A program made the translations under genes and the position numbers. The notes beneath the pieces were generated by a model. It saw only the letters and a program-made list of their open reading frames with translations. It made no database searches and was not told where the DNA came from. DNA of 64,000 nucleotides from Ectobius pallidus (taxonomy: Eukaryota; Arthropoda; Insecta; Blattodea; Ectobiidae), in NCBI GenBank assembly GCA_964059195.1, contig CAXKWD010000007.1:153383269-153447268 (forward strand), read 5' to 3'. Within the stretch, counting starts at the first letter, position 1. The number at the start of each line of letters is the position of its first letter. Shown one piece after another: positions 32,242-42,568 of the stretch.

Positions 32242-35200
32242 ATATCGTCGTTAAGATAGCAAAACCTCGTATCTCAAAAATTGACGATTTTGAGATTTTA
32301 GCTTCATGGCATAAAATAAGGCATTCCGCACAAGATGCAAGAACCCGCATCTCAATATTGTACATAATAGCAACACAGTGTAAAAGTATCAAAACCTCAT
32401 AACTCGCGATGTTTTAAATTTAAGATGCTAAACCACGTATCTCAAAATACGAGTTTATAGTACTCGCGACGTGTAAAATTTACGATGCTAAACCTCGTAT
32501 CTCAAAATGCAAGATATAGTACACTTATTTGGTGCCACCTCATTTAAATCATAGGTTGGTTATAGGCCTACTCGTATTTCACAAACACATTTACCGCTTT
32601 GTACTTTTTTTCCCCTTCTTACTTCTGAGTCACTATATACAAGTTCATTCCTGTGCTGTGTAGTATTCGGTACAGATGTGAAGAACGTGCTGGTTACTCC
32701 TCAACATGGTAAGTAATAAAATATTTGTAATTCTAAAGCAATATCATTTTGCAAAATAAAGTTAGAGTTTTTACCAAATGTTCTCTTCACGATCTCAATA
32801 CGTTTATAGTAATTCTGTAATATCTTGACAGAAACTCAATACATCAATCTCAAACAAAAGAAAATAATCCATTCTCGTAGTTCATAATGGAACTGTGTAA
32901 CAATTCAGGGTTCTATTCGAATATTTCAGGATAATAAACTGCAATCTAATACACATTATGAATCAAGAGGGAGAAGGATGCTTGAAATGGCTCTGCAACT
33001 GTCTGGAAAATCATCCTCATCAGCTGCAACTCCAGTATTTTCACCACAGTTACCTTCACCAGAGGTATCACCTCCACCACCACAAAACACAACAAAAGCA
33101 GGTATCAAGTATTTAAGTTACAAGGCTTCAATTATAAGCCAGATAGTAGGAAGCTACTTCGAAGATTCGAGCACAGATTATGAACCTACAATTGACTCCA
33201 TATCTGAGAAAGTAAGTAATACAAGCCGGAAGAATGTTATAAGAAAAATAATTAAAGGTAAAAGGGAAAGTCAACAGGGAACAATTAAACATGGTGAAGT
33301 TACGAATAAATGTAATGCTATCATAGAAAATGAGAGCTCTGCTGAGAGAGATAACTTACAATTATCTACACATACTGAAGTCCCAGAAATACCGAAAACA
33401 AGCATTGCAAAAGAATCAGTTACAATGAAGAAACGTGTTCAGAAAGGAAAAGCAGATCCAGTATTGTGGAAAAGAAATAAAGCAAAGAATTGTAGAATGA
33501 AGGGCGAAAAATATAAGAGCTGTGGTAGTGAAAAAATGGAAATAAAATTGAAATAACAAGAAAACCACGTGTAATTGGACCACGGTGTTCATCCCAACTC
33601 TGTACAAAGTCAAAAAACAAAAGGAAGTGTTCTACTATATCAGAAGATGACAGAGCTGAGGTATTTAAGCTTTTCTGGTAAAACATGAATTGGGATCAAA
33701 GGAAAATCTACATTCATTTGGTCAACAGGAAAGGAGTTAAACAAAAAACAAAAACGGGAATATTAAGAAGAAAATTCAGTCTTCAATACAATTTAAAAGT
33801 AAAGGATGATGTACTACCTGTGTGTAAGGAAATGTTCCTTTCAACATTAGGGATTGGTGAATGGTCTGTTAGAAGTTGGGTGAAAGTGACCCTAGAGGAA
33901 GATTCAAAATCAAAGGAAGTATGCAAAGAAGGAAATAGCGTAATGAGAGATAATGTTGTTAAATTTCTCGACAAAATTCTGAAACTACCATCCCATTATT
34001 GCAGATCTTCTAGTTCGAAGCTTTATTTGGAGCCACAATTATCATCTTACAGTGAGCTGTATAGGGTATTTAAAGAAGACTTGCAACTCCAATAACATTG
34101 AACCTGTTACTGGCAGAGATTTATTTGTGAAGATCATTAAATAAAGAAAGATTGCCCTTTTCAAACCCAAGAAAGATTAATGTGATCTGGGCTTTTCCCA
34201 CAAGATCGACAATGTTTCGGATGTTGATTATAATGCTTATCAGTTAAAGAAAGAGAGAGCACGACAGGAAAAATCTTTCGACAAAAAGGTAGCAGAAGAA
34301 GGAAAAATTTGTGTCTTTACTATGGATGTGCAAGCGGTGCAACTAGTGCCTGCTACTCAAGCAGGTTCTCTCTACTTTAAGCAAAAATTAGCATGCCACA
34401 ATTTCACTATTTACAATTTAGAAGATGGCTCAGTAGTTTGCTATGTTTGGCATGAAGGTGAAGGGGGATAGGATGCCAATGTTTTGGCACGTGCATTGCA
34501 GATTTCTTGGGTACAGAAATAAAAGATTGCGACAAAAGTAAGGATAAAATATTGTACATAGATGGTTGTTGTGCTCAGAATAGAAATGCTGTGCTATCAA
34601 ATGTTTTACAGAATTTTAGCATTGTGAGTGGAACAACGATTATGCAGAAATATTTAATAAGAGGCTACACGCAAATGGAATGTGACAGTGTTCATTCTAC
34701 AATAGAGAGAAGAAAGAAAAATAGGGATCTGTACACTCCAGCTAATTATGTTCAAGTTATAAAAGAAGCTAGGTGCGGTAAACAAGGACGGTACAAAGTA
34801 AAATATGTATGTCATGATTTTTTCAATGATTTTTGTGAAATTCAATACTATAAGTCAATACGTCCAGGAAACAAAGTGGGTGAGCCATTTTTCAATGACA
34901 TTTCAGCACTAAAGTACAATCCGCATGCTGGTATTGAGTACAAGTTGAACTTTGATGATGACTGGAAATTAATTCCGAGACGACCAAATACTGTAATTGG
35001 GAGTGAGAAATGGCTTTATCCTGGACCTATTCCTATTTCCTCTCAAAAGTATAACGACCTGATGTCATTGAAGCCAGTTATTCCAAAAGACTACCATCCA
35101 TTTTATGAGGGCCTACTGCACAACTAGATCAGTGAAGAAAGGATGAAAAATACGCAAGACTTACTAGGATTTTGTCATTTGTTGTAGTTCTGTACTTGAT

Positions 35201-35560
35201 TAATTGCAAGTTCCTGTGTATTAAAAGTTAACATGATTTGGGAGTATTGTTACAATATTATTTATCTCCATCCATCATAAGAAATAATTTGAACTAAGTG
35301 CAATAACTCGTAACATGAATAATACACTCCGAAACAGTTTGTGTCAAAACCTCGTTTCTCTTTAAAATGTCCGTAATTTCTATGTAATTAATTAATAACA
35401 TGTGTAATACACACTGAATGTTTTGTTAACCACTAGAGATTAGTCCATAATGAGAGATCACTTCCACTTGTTTGAAATTGTGGAAATTAGGCAGTTTTTT
35501 TCATTTACTGAAAAATGTACATTTTTGAGATACGAGGTTTTGTTATCTTAACGACGATAT
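32242..35560 (+). mobile_element. 3.3-kb element with 40-bp TIRs and DDE-like gene
   Basis: The ends are near-perfect inverted repeats of 40 bp: left atatcgtcgttaagatagc then aaaacctcgtatctcaaaa; right the complement with one difference. Copies of the inner TIR motif (aacctcgtatctcaaaa) recur at about 32392, 32433 and 32490, and a weaker one at 35346, like multiple transposase-binding sites. The element carries a transposase-like pseudogene on plus (32706-35127). The target duplication is not clear; the flanks are AT-rich LINE 3' sequence. Confidence 0.85.
32706..35127 (+). pseudogene. DDE-like transposase gene with ATG-only first exon
   Basis: ATG at 32706 is followed directly by GTAAGT; the matching acceptor TATTTCAG ends at 32929. 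Joining gives a frame that runs into SRGRRMLEMALQLSGKSS at 32978. The next parts are a KADPVLWKRNKAKNCRMKGE basic block, RCSSQLCTKS (cysteine-rich), a WDQRKIYIHL block, LPSHYCRSSSSKLYLEP, then a catalytic-like core: CVFTMDVQAVQLVP (Asp), VCYVWHEGEGG, KILYIDGCCAQNRN (Asp) and YTQMECDSVHSTIERRKK (Glu/Asp), ending near 35127. This block order is known from an uncharacterised protein family common in insect genomes. At least three in-frame stops (near 33679, 34175, 34470) and two frameshifts show it is dead. Superfamily name not certain. Confidence 0.8.
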
Positions 35561-35651
35561 GTCACTGTAAAGGCATGGGTCCAGTTGGCGACCTGGTACT
35601 TAAATATATTTAACTATCATCACTAAAAAAAAAAAAAAAAAAAAAAAAAAA

Positions 35652-35982
35652 CAATTATAAAGCTTTTTCCTGGACCACTTTGAAGGAAATTATGTCAGTC
35701 CTTCTGCAGCTACCAGAATCTGCCAAACCATGAACTTCTTCAATCATGGTCAAATCTATTTCCTTGAGAGCCTTAGGTATGATAGATCGAATCTTATTGT
35801 GCTGATTTATTGAAGTAAAACTTCTTTAATTGGTGGTAGAGGGTAAATCGCGAAAATCAGTCACACTAAAACCGTCACGAAATCAGTCACAATCAGTCAC
35901 ACTAAAACGACTTGTTTTGGTGCGGACTGCACAGAAAACAATCAACTCAATGATTAGGAGTAATCAAAGGAAATTTTTCAGA
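35652..35982. other. No recognised feature
   Basis: Only a short direct repeat is visible at 35858-35907 (cagtcacactaaaac twice). Confidence 0.45.
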
Positions 35983-36070
35983 CCTTACTTCCTCAATGGC
36001 AATAGACAATTCCTAAGCAATCTAAAGGTATATTATCTATTTTATGGAACCCAGAGGTTCATTACCGCAC
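35983..36070 (-). mobile_element. RTE-type LINE, extreme 3' end
   Basis: About 88 bp matching the 3' ends at 11404 and 25050 (ggcaatagacaattcctaag and atggaaccc-gaggttcatt). It is severely 5'-truncated. Confidence 0.7.
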
Positions 36071-36650
36071 AAATCCAAAATTAAAAAATACAAATTTCCA
36101 AAATTTAAAAAAATTAAAAATTAAAACATCCATAAATCCAAAATTTAATAAATAATAAATTCTAAAATAAAAAAATAAAAAAACCGAAAATACCAAAATC
36201 GAAAAAATCTAAAAATCCAAAATTAAAAAAAACTAAAATACAAAATTTAAAAATCCAAAAAATAAAAAAATTCAAAGAATCTAAATTTTAAAAATACAAA
36301 ATTTATAAATTCAAAGATCTAAAATTAAAAAATTAAAAAATCCAAAATAAAAAAAAATTAAAAATCCAAAATTAAAAATCCAAATTTCCAAAGTTTAAAA
36401 AAACAAAATTAAAAATTATAACATCCAAAAATCCAAAATTTAATAAATAATAAAATAAAAAATTTAAAAATCCAAAAATAAAAAAATAAACAATTCAAAG
36501 ATCGAAAATTTAAAAAATCCAAAATTAAAATTCAAAGATCCAAAATTAAAAAATCCAAAATTTAAAAAGTCCAAAACCCAATATTAAAAAGTCCAATAAT
36601 GCCAAATTGAAAACAATCCAATAATCAAAAATTGAAAAAATTAATAAAGT
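36065..36650. repeat. A-rich degenerate array of AAAATCCAAAATTT units
   Basis: Nearly 600 bp built from variants of aaatccaaaatttaaaaa with irregular spacing of 12-20 bp, and almost no G on the plus strand. It starts right after the RTE 3' end, so it may have grown from that element's tail. Confidence 0.8.
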
Positions 36651-37042
36651 TATACTTCAGTCGCGTGGCGTTCCACGCACTCTTTTTTTTCTTAAGTTTT
36701 CACCATACTGGCAGAATCCCAAGACATGTCCAAGTGACACTGCCTGGTTTCCATCTAGCAATTATCGGGAACAGCTCTAACTGGATAGACATAACTGTGA
36801 TCTTCAATGCATCTCTCCATTGACTGCTATATGTTAAAAACTTTAAAACATGTCACAAGTGCACATATACTTAGAGGCTCATTGTACTTTGATTATTTCC
36901 TTATAGTCCAGTCATTTGGTGCTCAAAAAGGGGGTTACCTGAAAGTTTTCCGGGAGTTTTGAAAATTGGTGATTTTATAGATTTCGACGTGCTCTTTTCG
37001 AATTTTCACTTTGCTACCTCGTATCTTTGCCGCTCGCGCCAC
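36651..37042. other. No recognised feature
   Basis: Unassigned sequence between the A-rich array and the inverted duplication. Confidence 0.45.
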
Positions 37043-37199
37043 CATATTGAAAAAATGGCGCGCAAAAACAGTTTTTTCACAATATCTCCTTTACGACTCA
37101 TTTACTTATGTAATAAAGAGAAAATTTCCTATAATTTATGTTGTAACAATGTTTTTTGTAAAATGGATAGTTTCAGCGTACGAGCGCCTCAAAGTCTTC

Positions 37200-37346
37200 T
37201 CCGACACGCGCTATGGCCAAAGCCACGGAAGATGCGGATACGCTAATAATAATCAATACGGCAATCAACACTTCATCTACATTTGATTCCGTAATAGTTG
37301 TCGGCAAAGATGTAGATCTTCTTATTCTTTTGACGGCTCTATCTAG

Positions 37347-37378
<32 letters not shown>

Positions 37379-38620
37379 TCTCAAACCAGGAAAAGGGAAA
37401 ATTTCGCAACGAATATATTCAACAAAAATCTGATGTGAAAGTCACATAACTTCCTCTGCTCAAATAAAAGTTAGCAGTATTCACATATCCTTTTACAGAA
37501 TAGCAAGACACAATTTTACGCTAATTATCCTATAAATATCTCTTCTTTCAATGATGCGACTAAAAGCGCAAGGCTATATAACAAACTTAAAAAAAAAGAA
37601 CAAGTGACTGCAGACTTTCCGCCGTAAAGAATAATTTCCGAAATGTATCGAATATTTCCCTCAGATACTTCTTTACTCTATGCATGGCCAACAATACATC
37701 TTTCTCACTTCACATTGTTATATAGAATAAGAGGCCGTGAAAGAGCGCTATTCAGTTGTTCATCACACAAGACAAAATTTCTACAAATAGTGGGTGAACT
37801 GTGGGTGGCTTGTAACTACCCTCAGAGAATTTTTTCGAAAAAAAGTTTCAAATAAAAGTTTTAGCTCTCAGTAAAAGGAACACATGTGCAAATTTTAAGA
37901 AAATCGCGAAAAACGAAAATTTCTTCATGTAAAGTCCCCTTAAAAATAAGATAAATTTGTCGCCAATCTTCGAATCACATCTTCAGAAGGTACCTGACCC
38001 AAATACGAAATTTTGTTTTCATACGATTCTCCGTTTCGGAGCTAGCCTGTTCACAAACTTCCACACAGACACACAGACATGTTTCCAAAAATTCTATTTT
38101 TTGATTCAGGGGGCCTTGAAACGTGTATATATGCTAAAAACTCAACTTCGAATTTTAGGGTCGAAAACAATACTTCCTCTACCTATAGTACCTATGGTAC
38201 GGGCAGAGGAAGTAAAAAGTATCGTAGATAAAACAGCCGCAGATAACATAATATTATTTCTGCACGCCTTCAGTGGCTGTGATACAACATCAGCACTCTT
38301 TAAACCAAGAAAAATAAAATGTGCTAATGTATTTTAAAAAATAAAAAAATAAATAAATAAAAAAACAGAATTAAACGAACTTGTCCAGGTATTCAAAAAC
38401 CAAAATGCTAATCGAAAGATCATTGCTGAAGCTTCCTCCTTGCATTGTATGGTTACAGTGCCGTGAAAAGTGTGTCGTTAAACAACTATAGATATACATG
38501 ATTCACAAAATCAGCATATGAATATAAATTTAATAACTTATTGCATCGCTGCCACCAACAGAAGCAATAGCACGACAACATTCGTTCGAAACCTATCATC
38601 AGGTTCAGCAGTGATATGGA
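37200..38620 (+). pseudogene. Broken PIN/FEN-nuclease-like gene of unknown function
   Basis: The first part, 37210-37423, reads DADTLIIINTAINTSSTFD and VIVVGKDVDLLILLTALS: an Asp-rich strand-helix pattern as in PIN/FEN-type nucleases. After a transposon insertion (about 37427-38216) the same strand resumes with TAADNIILFLHAFSGCDTTS and ALFKPRKIK. Further on, KTELNELVQVFKNQNANRK and finally ASLPPTEAIARQHSFETYHQ (38543-38602) follow, with stops and frameshifts between. This order matches, from memory, an uncharacterised protein family frequent in arthropod genomes and probably spread by mobile elements. Part of its 5' half is also present in inverted orientation at 38621-38785 and 40070-40291. 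Function cannot be given with confidence. Confidence 0.6.
37427..38216. mobile_element. Inverted-repeat element, ACTTCCTCTGC family, copy 1
   Basis: It begins with tctgatgtgaaagtcacata, then ACTTCCTCTGCTC at 37449, and ends with the complement GGGCAGAGGAAGTAAAA. It matches 45223-46032 over its length, including gtttcaaataaaagttttagc and ttcatacgattctccgtttc. It interrupts the nuclease-like pseudogene. No coding frame is conserved between copies. Confidence 0.75.
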
Positions 38621-38785
38621 GTTGAATATATTCGTTGCGAAATTTTTCCTATTCCTGGTTTGAGATTATATAGGCTATGTTTGAACGCGTAGATAGAGCC
38701 GTCAAAAGAATAAGAAGATCTACATCTTCGCCGACAACTATTACGGAATCAAATGTAGATGAAATGCGGATTGCCGTATTGATTA

Positions 38786-40069
38786 TATCAGCCTAGAAAA
38801 AGGACGAAAATTTCTGCGGTAAAAACGAAAATAGGTGTGTTTGATTAAATTCGCTGTGCTGAATTCAAAAATGCATTTCGTTTTTCTCTATCACATCTGG
38901 TTAATTGGCATTTGTGAAAAATAGTATTTTGACATTTTGTATAATAAAATAACTGTATGCAGCTTTGATGCTGGATTTTGAAACTTTTTCCTTTGCGGTA
39001 AGTGGTGTGATAGGTGATCTTAACCAATTTTGGGTCACTGAACATTAATCCGTTGACCGTTTCTACGTAACACGTCATGTTTTCTTGCAATAGGTACTTC
39101 ACAACGAGAGATATGTTATTGCTTAGACTAGCTTACAGGATAAAAAATACTTAAAAATTAGGATAATTTTGATAATATTTTTCGGGGGAAAATCAAATAA
39201 TATTTTCAAACAGTCCAAGACGTATTTATTACAGTATTTTTTGTGAGTGCAGGCCAAATAAATTTATTTTTGCCAAATCATCTGATGTCGTAAAAATGCC
39301 CAGTGACAAAAACATCGAAGTTTGTTTGGAGGGGGAAATATTAAAGATTTGAACTTTTGGGGATTTTTACATTGGTTATAAGCTAAAATCTATAAAATAT
39401 ATTTTAGTTGAGCAAATGGTATCTTATTTATCTTATTACATTGATCGAGCTGAACGGTTTTGAACATGTATTTTAATAAATCTAAAATCTATAAGTTTGC
39501 CAAATTTCAAGTTTCTAGCTCATCTGGAAGTGAATAAACATCAATGTTAATAAGTGGAAGAGTAGACTGTCGTAGATGTCAATGATGTCACGGCTATCCA
39601 GCAGGTTTCTCTATACTTATGAGGCAGCTAGAAAAACCAAATTTAGCGCGCTTATGACTGTTGTATGTGCCCAAATTCCTACCAAATTGTATGATTCTAT
39701 CTTTCATACCATGTGTGCCAATATTACATAATGTGAGAAAAATATACAGAATTTATTTAAAATAAAAAAAATCTAACTCAATCTAAGGGATAACCGATGA
39801 AGATACGTCAAAAAGTCACAAGACCAAATTTGTAGATCTCTAAAAATCCGTTACTGCTTCTACAATAGGTTTTTTTTATACGACTTACCGTTTAGCTACT
39901 ATAAGCCCCCCCAAAAAGTCAACACAGACCTTAAAATTGCGTCCGCCATAACAGCAAACACGAAAACTAGATGTGAAACAACAAAAATAATGACATTTTT
40001 TAAATCAAGAGACCTTATTTAGTTAAAATCGCTCATTAAATGCTTTACCGCAAAATGATGCAGGTAGTG
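38786..40069. mobile_element. 1.28-kb extra block in the right arm
   Basis: Absent from the left arm at the matching point. Near its ends tgcggtaaaaac and, inverted, tttaccgcaaaat occur, a possible short TIR. No frame is recognisable and no other copy lies in the window. It could be an inserted element or sequence lost from the left arm. Confidence 0.4.
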
Positions 40070-40289
40070 GCGTATCCGCATCTTCCGTGGCTTTGGCCAA
40101 AACGCGTGTCGGAGTAGACTTCGCGGCGCTCGTACGCTGAAAATATTCATTTTACAAAAAAAAATCGTTACTACATAAATTATAGGAAATTTTCTCTAGT
40201 TTAATTTATTACATAACTATTTTCATCGTAAAATGAGTCGGAAAGGAGATATTGTGAAAAAACTGTTTTTGGGCGCCATTTTTTCAATA

Positions 40290-41147
40290 TGAAATATGGA
40301 GTCATTTTCTGGGGTTCTTCTCCAGAAGCTGAAAAAACCCTCAAAATCCAAAAAAGAGCGGTGAGGATAATTTGTAGAGTAAATCAACAGACATCCTCTA
40401 GAGATATATTCAAAACATTAGGAATTCTACCCATAGATCAGATCAGAAAGCAAGAATGTATTAAAATAACTAAAAATTTTACCAATACCATGCATCTATA
40501 TTTTGGAAACGGTATGCATTATCCTCAAAATATAAACTCTTTCATAAAAAAATTTGGAATGTCATGAGTATGATACCAGAACATCCCATAATATACATTT
40601 GACCTATCATAGCTTGACCAGAAGTCTTAAGAGTATCTCACACAGAGGTATTAAATGATATAATATTTTGCCAAATCACATAAAGCAAACAAACATAAAA
40701 AAATTTAAATATGAAGTTAAAACCATCTTACTAGAACACTTTCCATTTTGGATAGAAGATTATTTAAGTTTAAAATTTTGACATATGCCATGTAAGCTTA
40801 ATACCAAGCTGCATTTTTCCTTGTAGATACTGCCCTCTCTTTTTTATGTTGCAGGTAATTTGCAACTACTATCAGGCATCTCCGAATACTGCAGCAGCAA
40901 CAGTGGAAGTGCTAGGCAAGATTGTGTTGAATATGTAAAGACTAGTGCTTCAAATATATGAGTAATTATGTAAATATTGCATTTTAATTTCCCAGACTAT
41001 TGAATTGTATAATGCATTATGTATTTTTTTTTAGTGTGGAATTGTAAATTTGTATGTAGGCATACTTTGTTTGTAATCATTTGACGAGTCCCATAACATG
41101 GTTAAGTTCACTTGGGCTAAATAAAATCTAATCTAATATAATCTAAG
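40290..41147 (+). pseudogene. CR1-like LINE, 3' end with (ATCTA)n tail
   Basis: The frame opens with MKYGVIFWGSSPEAEKTLK then IQKRAVRIICRVNQQTSSRD, the region after the polymerase palm, closely parallel to the LINE at 26.4 kb (YGIIFWGNSTHREK). After a frameshift near 40565 it continues YDTRTSHNIHLTYHSL and ILPNHIKQ, with one TGA, ending LSLKF at about 40779. The 3' untranslated region ends in aataaaatctaatctaatat (41121-41147). The 5' truncation coincides with the end of the inverted duplication. Confidence 0.8.
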
Positions 41148-41735
41148 TTATTTATTTTGGGCTTGGCTACTACAGACTCTATAAAACAAACAATAAAAGT
41201 AAATAGTTCTAAAGGTTTATTTAATGCAACATGGAATCATTAAGCTTGATATTATTACATTATAAATATGACATTTGTTTTAAAACTACACAAGAAATTA
41301 CACAGAAATGTTTTGGAAAAAGAATATAATTCATAAAGTTGGAGTTTGTTAACATATCAAAATGTTTTCAACTTTTCCCACTTTTGCCCGGTATTTGCCA
41401 ATTTATCCCGGTATTTAACAGTTTTTCCCACTGGGATGGTAAAAATTAGTTTTGGACGGAAAAATGCCAACCCTGATCTCTACATGTGCACCATCAATGG
41501 CAAACTCCAACACACTTATTGTAATAATTTATACTGTGCTGAGTTAAAAAGGCATTATTTTTACTTTAAAGGTAAAATGGAAATATTAACTTTCTGCCCA
41601 TGTATTAATGAATTTCAAATTTGCCAAGGAAAGGTTAATACGTAAGCGAATAAAGAAATAAGTTACACTTCCAAGTTATGGCCATTTATGAAACCACCTA
41701 CACATAGGCAACACAGCTATGACAACATACAATGT
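41148..41735. other. No gene; weak repeat remnant
   Basis: A tract near 41370-41480 with ttttcccacttttgcccgg and tttatcccggtattt looks like internal short repeats. Otherwise unassigned. Confidence 0.4.
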
Positions 41736-41739
41736 ACGT

Positions 41740-41911
41740 TCACTTTTCCACATAGTCCCCAAGAGACTGTAAATATTTTTCTGAACGGTCGACCAACTTT
41801 TCGATTCCGGATGCATTGAAATCACCTCCAGCGCTATGTAACCACCTGGAGACAGCTGCTTTCACCTTCTCATCGTTTCGGAATTGTCGTCCACCGAGAT
41901 CCTTTTTCAGT
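41740..41911 (-). pseudogene. mariner-type transposase, C-terminal fragment
   Basis: Minus strand encodes KKDLGGRQFRNDEKVKAAVS, then RWLHSAGGDFNASGIEKL, VDRSEKYLQSLGDYVEK and a stop. The ending with FFxxGI-KL--R--KCL---GDYVEK is typical of mariner transposases. About 56 residues are left; the DDD catalytic core is missing. Confidence 0.7.
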
Positions 41912-41970
41912 TTATTTCCATATCTCCATTATTATTTACTATACAATTATCTTAATTTATTATACATTAT

Positions 41971-42236
41971 CAGGGCCCGGATTCTAATGACATGTCATAT
42001 TTTTATGTGTTCCTACCTACAGGGTTGCTATGCAAGTTATGACTTACACCATTTGCGCTATTAATAGAAGAACACTTTCTGAATAGGATCCTGACCGTAA
42101 CTAAAAAAATCCAAAAACTAAAGTTACACCACTTGGGCTTTAAGGGGCTCAATTATTATGTAATTTTCTTTAAAATTTAGGGTCATTTTATAGGTCATTT
42201 TTCAAACAATTTTAGGTCATCAGAATCCGGGCCCTG
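41971..42236. mobile_element. 266-bp hAT-type MITE, relative of 30400-31095
   Basis: The left end CAGGGCCCGGATTCTAATGA and the right end read inward CAGGGCCCGGATTCTGATGA form an almost exact TIR. Its right 80 bp match those of the nested element at 30 kb, so it is an internal-deletion relative. The 8-bp flanks agree only partly (tacattat, gttattat). Confidence 0.85.
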
Positions 42237-42269
42237 GTTATTATTTATGATATTATTACATCCTGGACC

Positions 42270-42568
42270 CCACTGTGCGGTACGAAAATAATGATATAAA
42301 CCATGCTAAACAAGTTGATCAGGAGAAGAAAGCAATTTACAACAGCTGCATACCATTCTTTCAGCAAAAATATACATCTAGCTATGGAAACCGCAATTAC
42401 ATCGTGCAAGGACTTCTATTTGGACTACGGGGTACCGTCTATCAGTTTGTAGCTGACTTCCTACAACAACTTGGAATTGATAAGCGTCACCTGATAACTA
42501 TCTCAGAAACTATAATATCTGACTCTTTTGGAATAATACATCATCATATTTATGGGAACATGCATTGA
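42270..42568 (+). pseudogene. Unrecognised protein fragment, probably from a mobile element
   Basis: A 97-residue frame with QVDQEKKAIYNSCIPFFQQK, then YIVQGLLFGLRGTVYQFVAD and LQQLGIDKRHLITISETII. The GLRGTV--F---LQ-LGI--- pattern recalls a C-terminal segment of some LINE-type proteins, but I cannot name the family. No start context or neighbouring exons are visible. Confidence 0.35.

Larger units (their letters stand above)
29425..35651 (+). mobile_element. Jockey-type LINE with two nested DNA elements, A tail
   Basis: The reverse transcriptase starts abruptly at VKFDTAWHEGL, so the copy is 5'-truncated. It carries AEAGVPQGSVLAPTLYGIY (motif B) and LYADDTVLY (motif C), then, after a 2-nt frameshift near 29712, KQLQSALDKFTQWS and TTKYLGVILDKRL. 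The frame is cut at 30048 by a hAT-type element and resumes at 31887 with YGCEVWATAHSRHLKRLDG and a stop at about 32137. The 3' untranslated part is cut again at about 32242 by a 3.3-kb element and continues from 35561 to an A27 tail at 35625-35651. Removing both inserts restores a normal LINE 3' half. Confidence 0.9.
37043..40291. repeat. Large imperfect inverted duplication
   Basis: The left arm 37043-37423 is present in inverted form as two blocks: 38621-38785 pairs with 37251-37423, and 40070-40291 pairs with 37043-37243. The right arm therefore carries 1284 extra bases (38786-40069) at the point corresponding to about 37244-37250. The 1.2-kb centre (37424-38620) holds an inverted-repeat transposon and the end of a broken gene. 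Arm identity is high but with scattered changes. Either one arm was copied in inverted orientation, or these are the ends of a large foldback element. Confidence 0.85.

Noticed and set aside
38845..39102. 85-residue minus-strand frame in the 1.28-kb extra block
   Set aside because: No recognisable domain; composition as for random AT-rich sequence.
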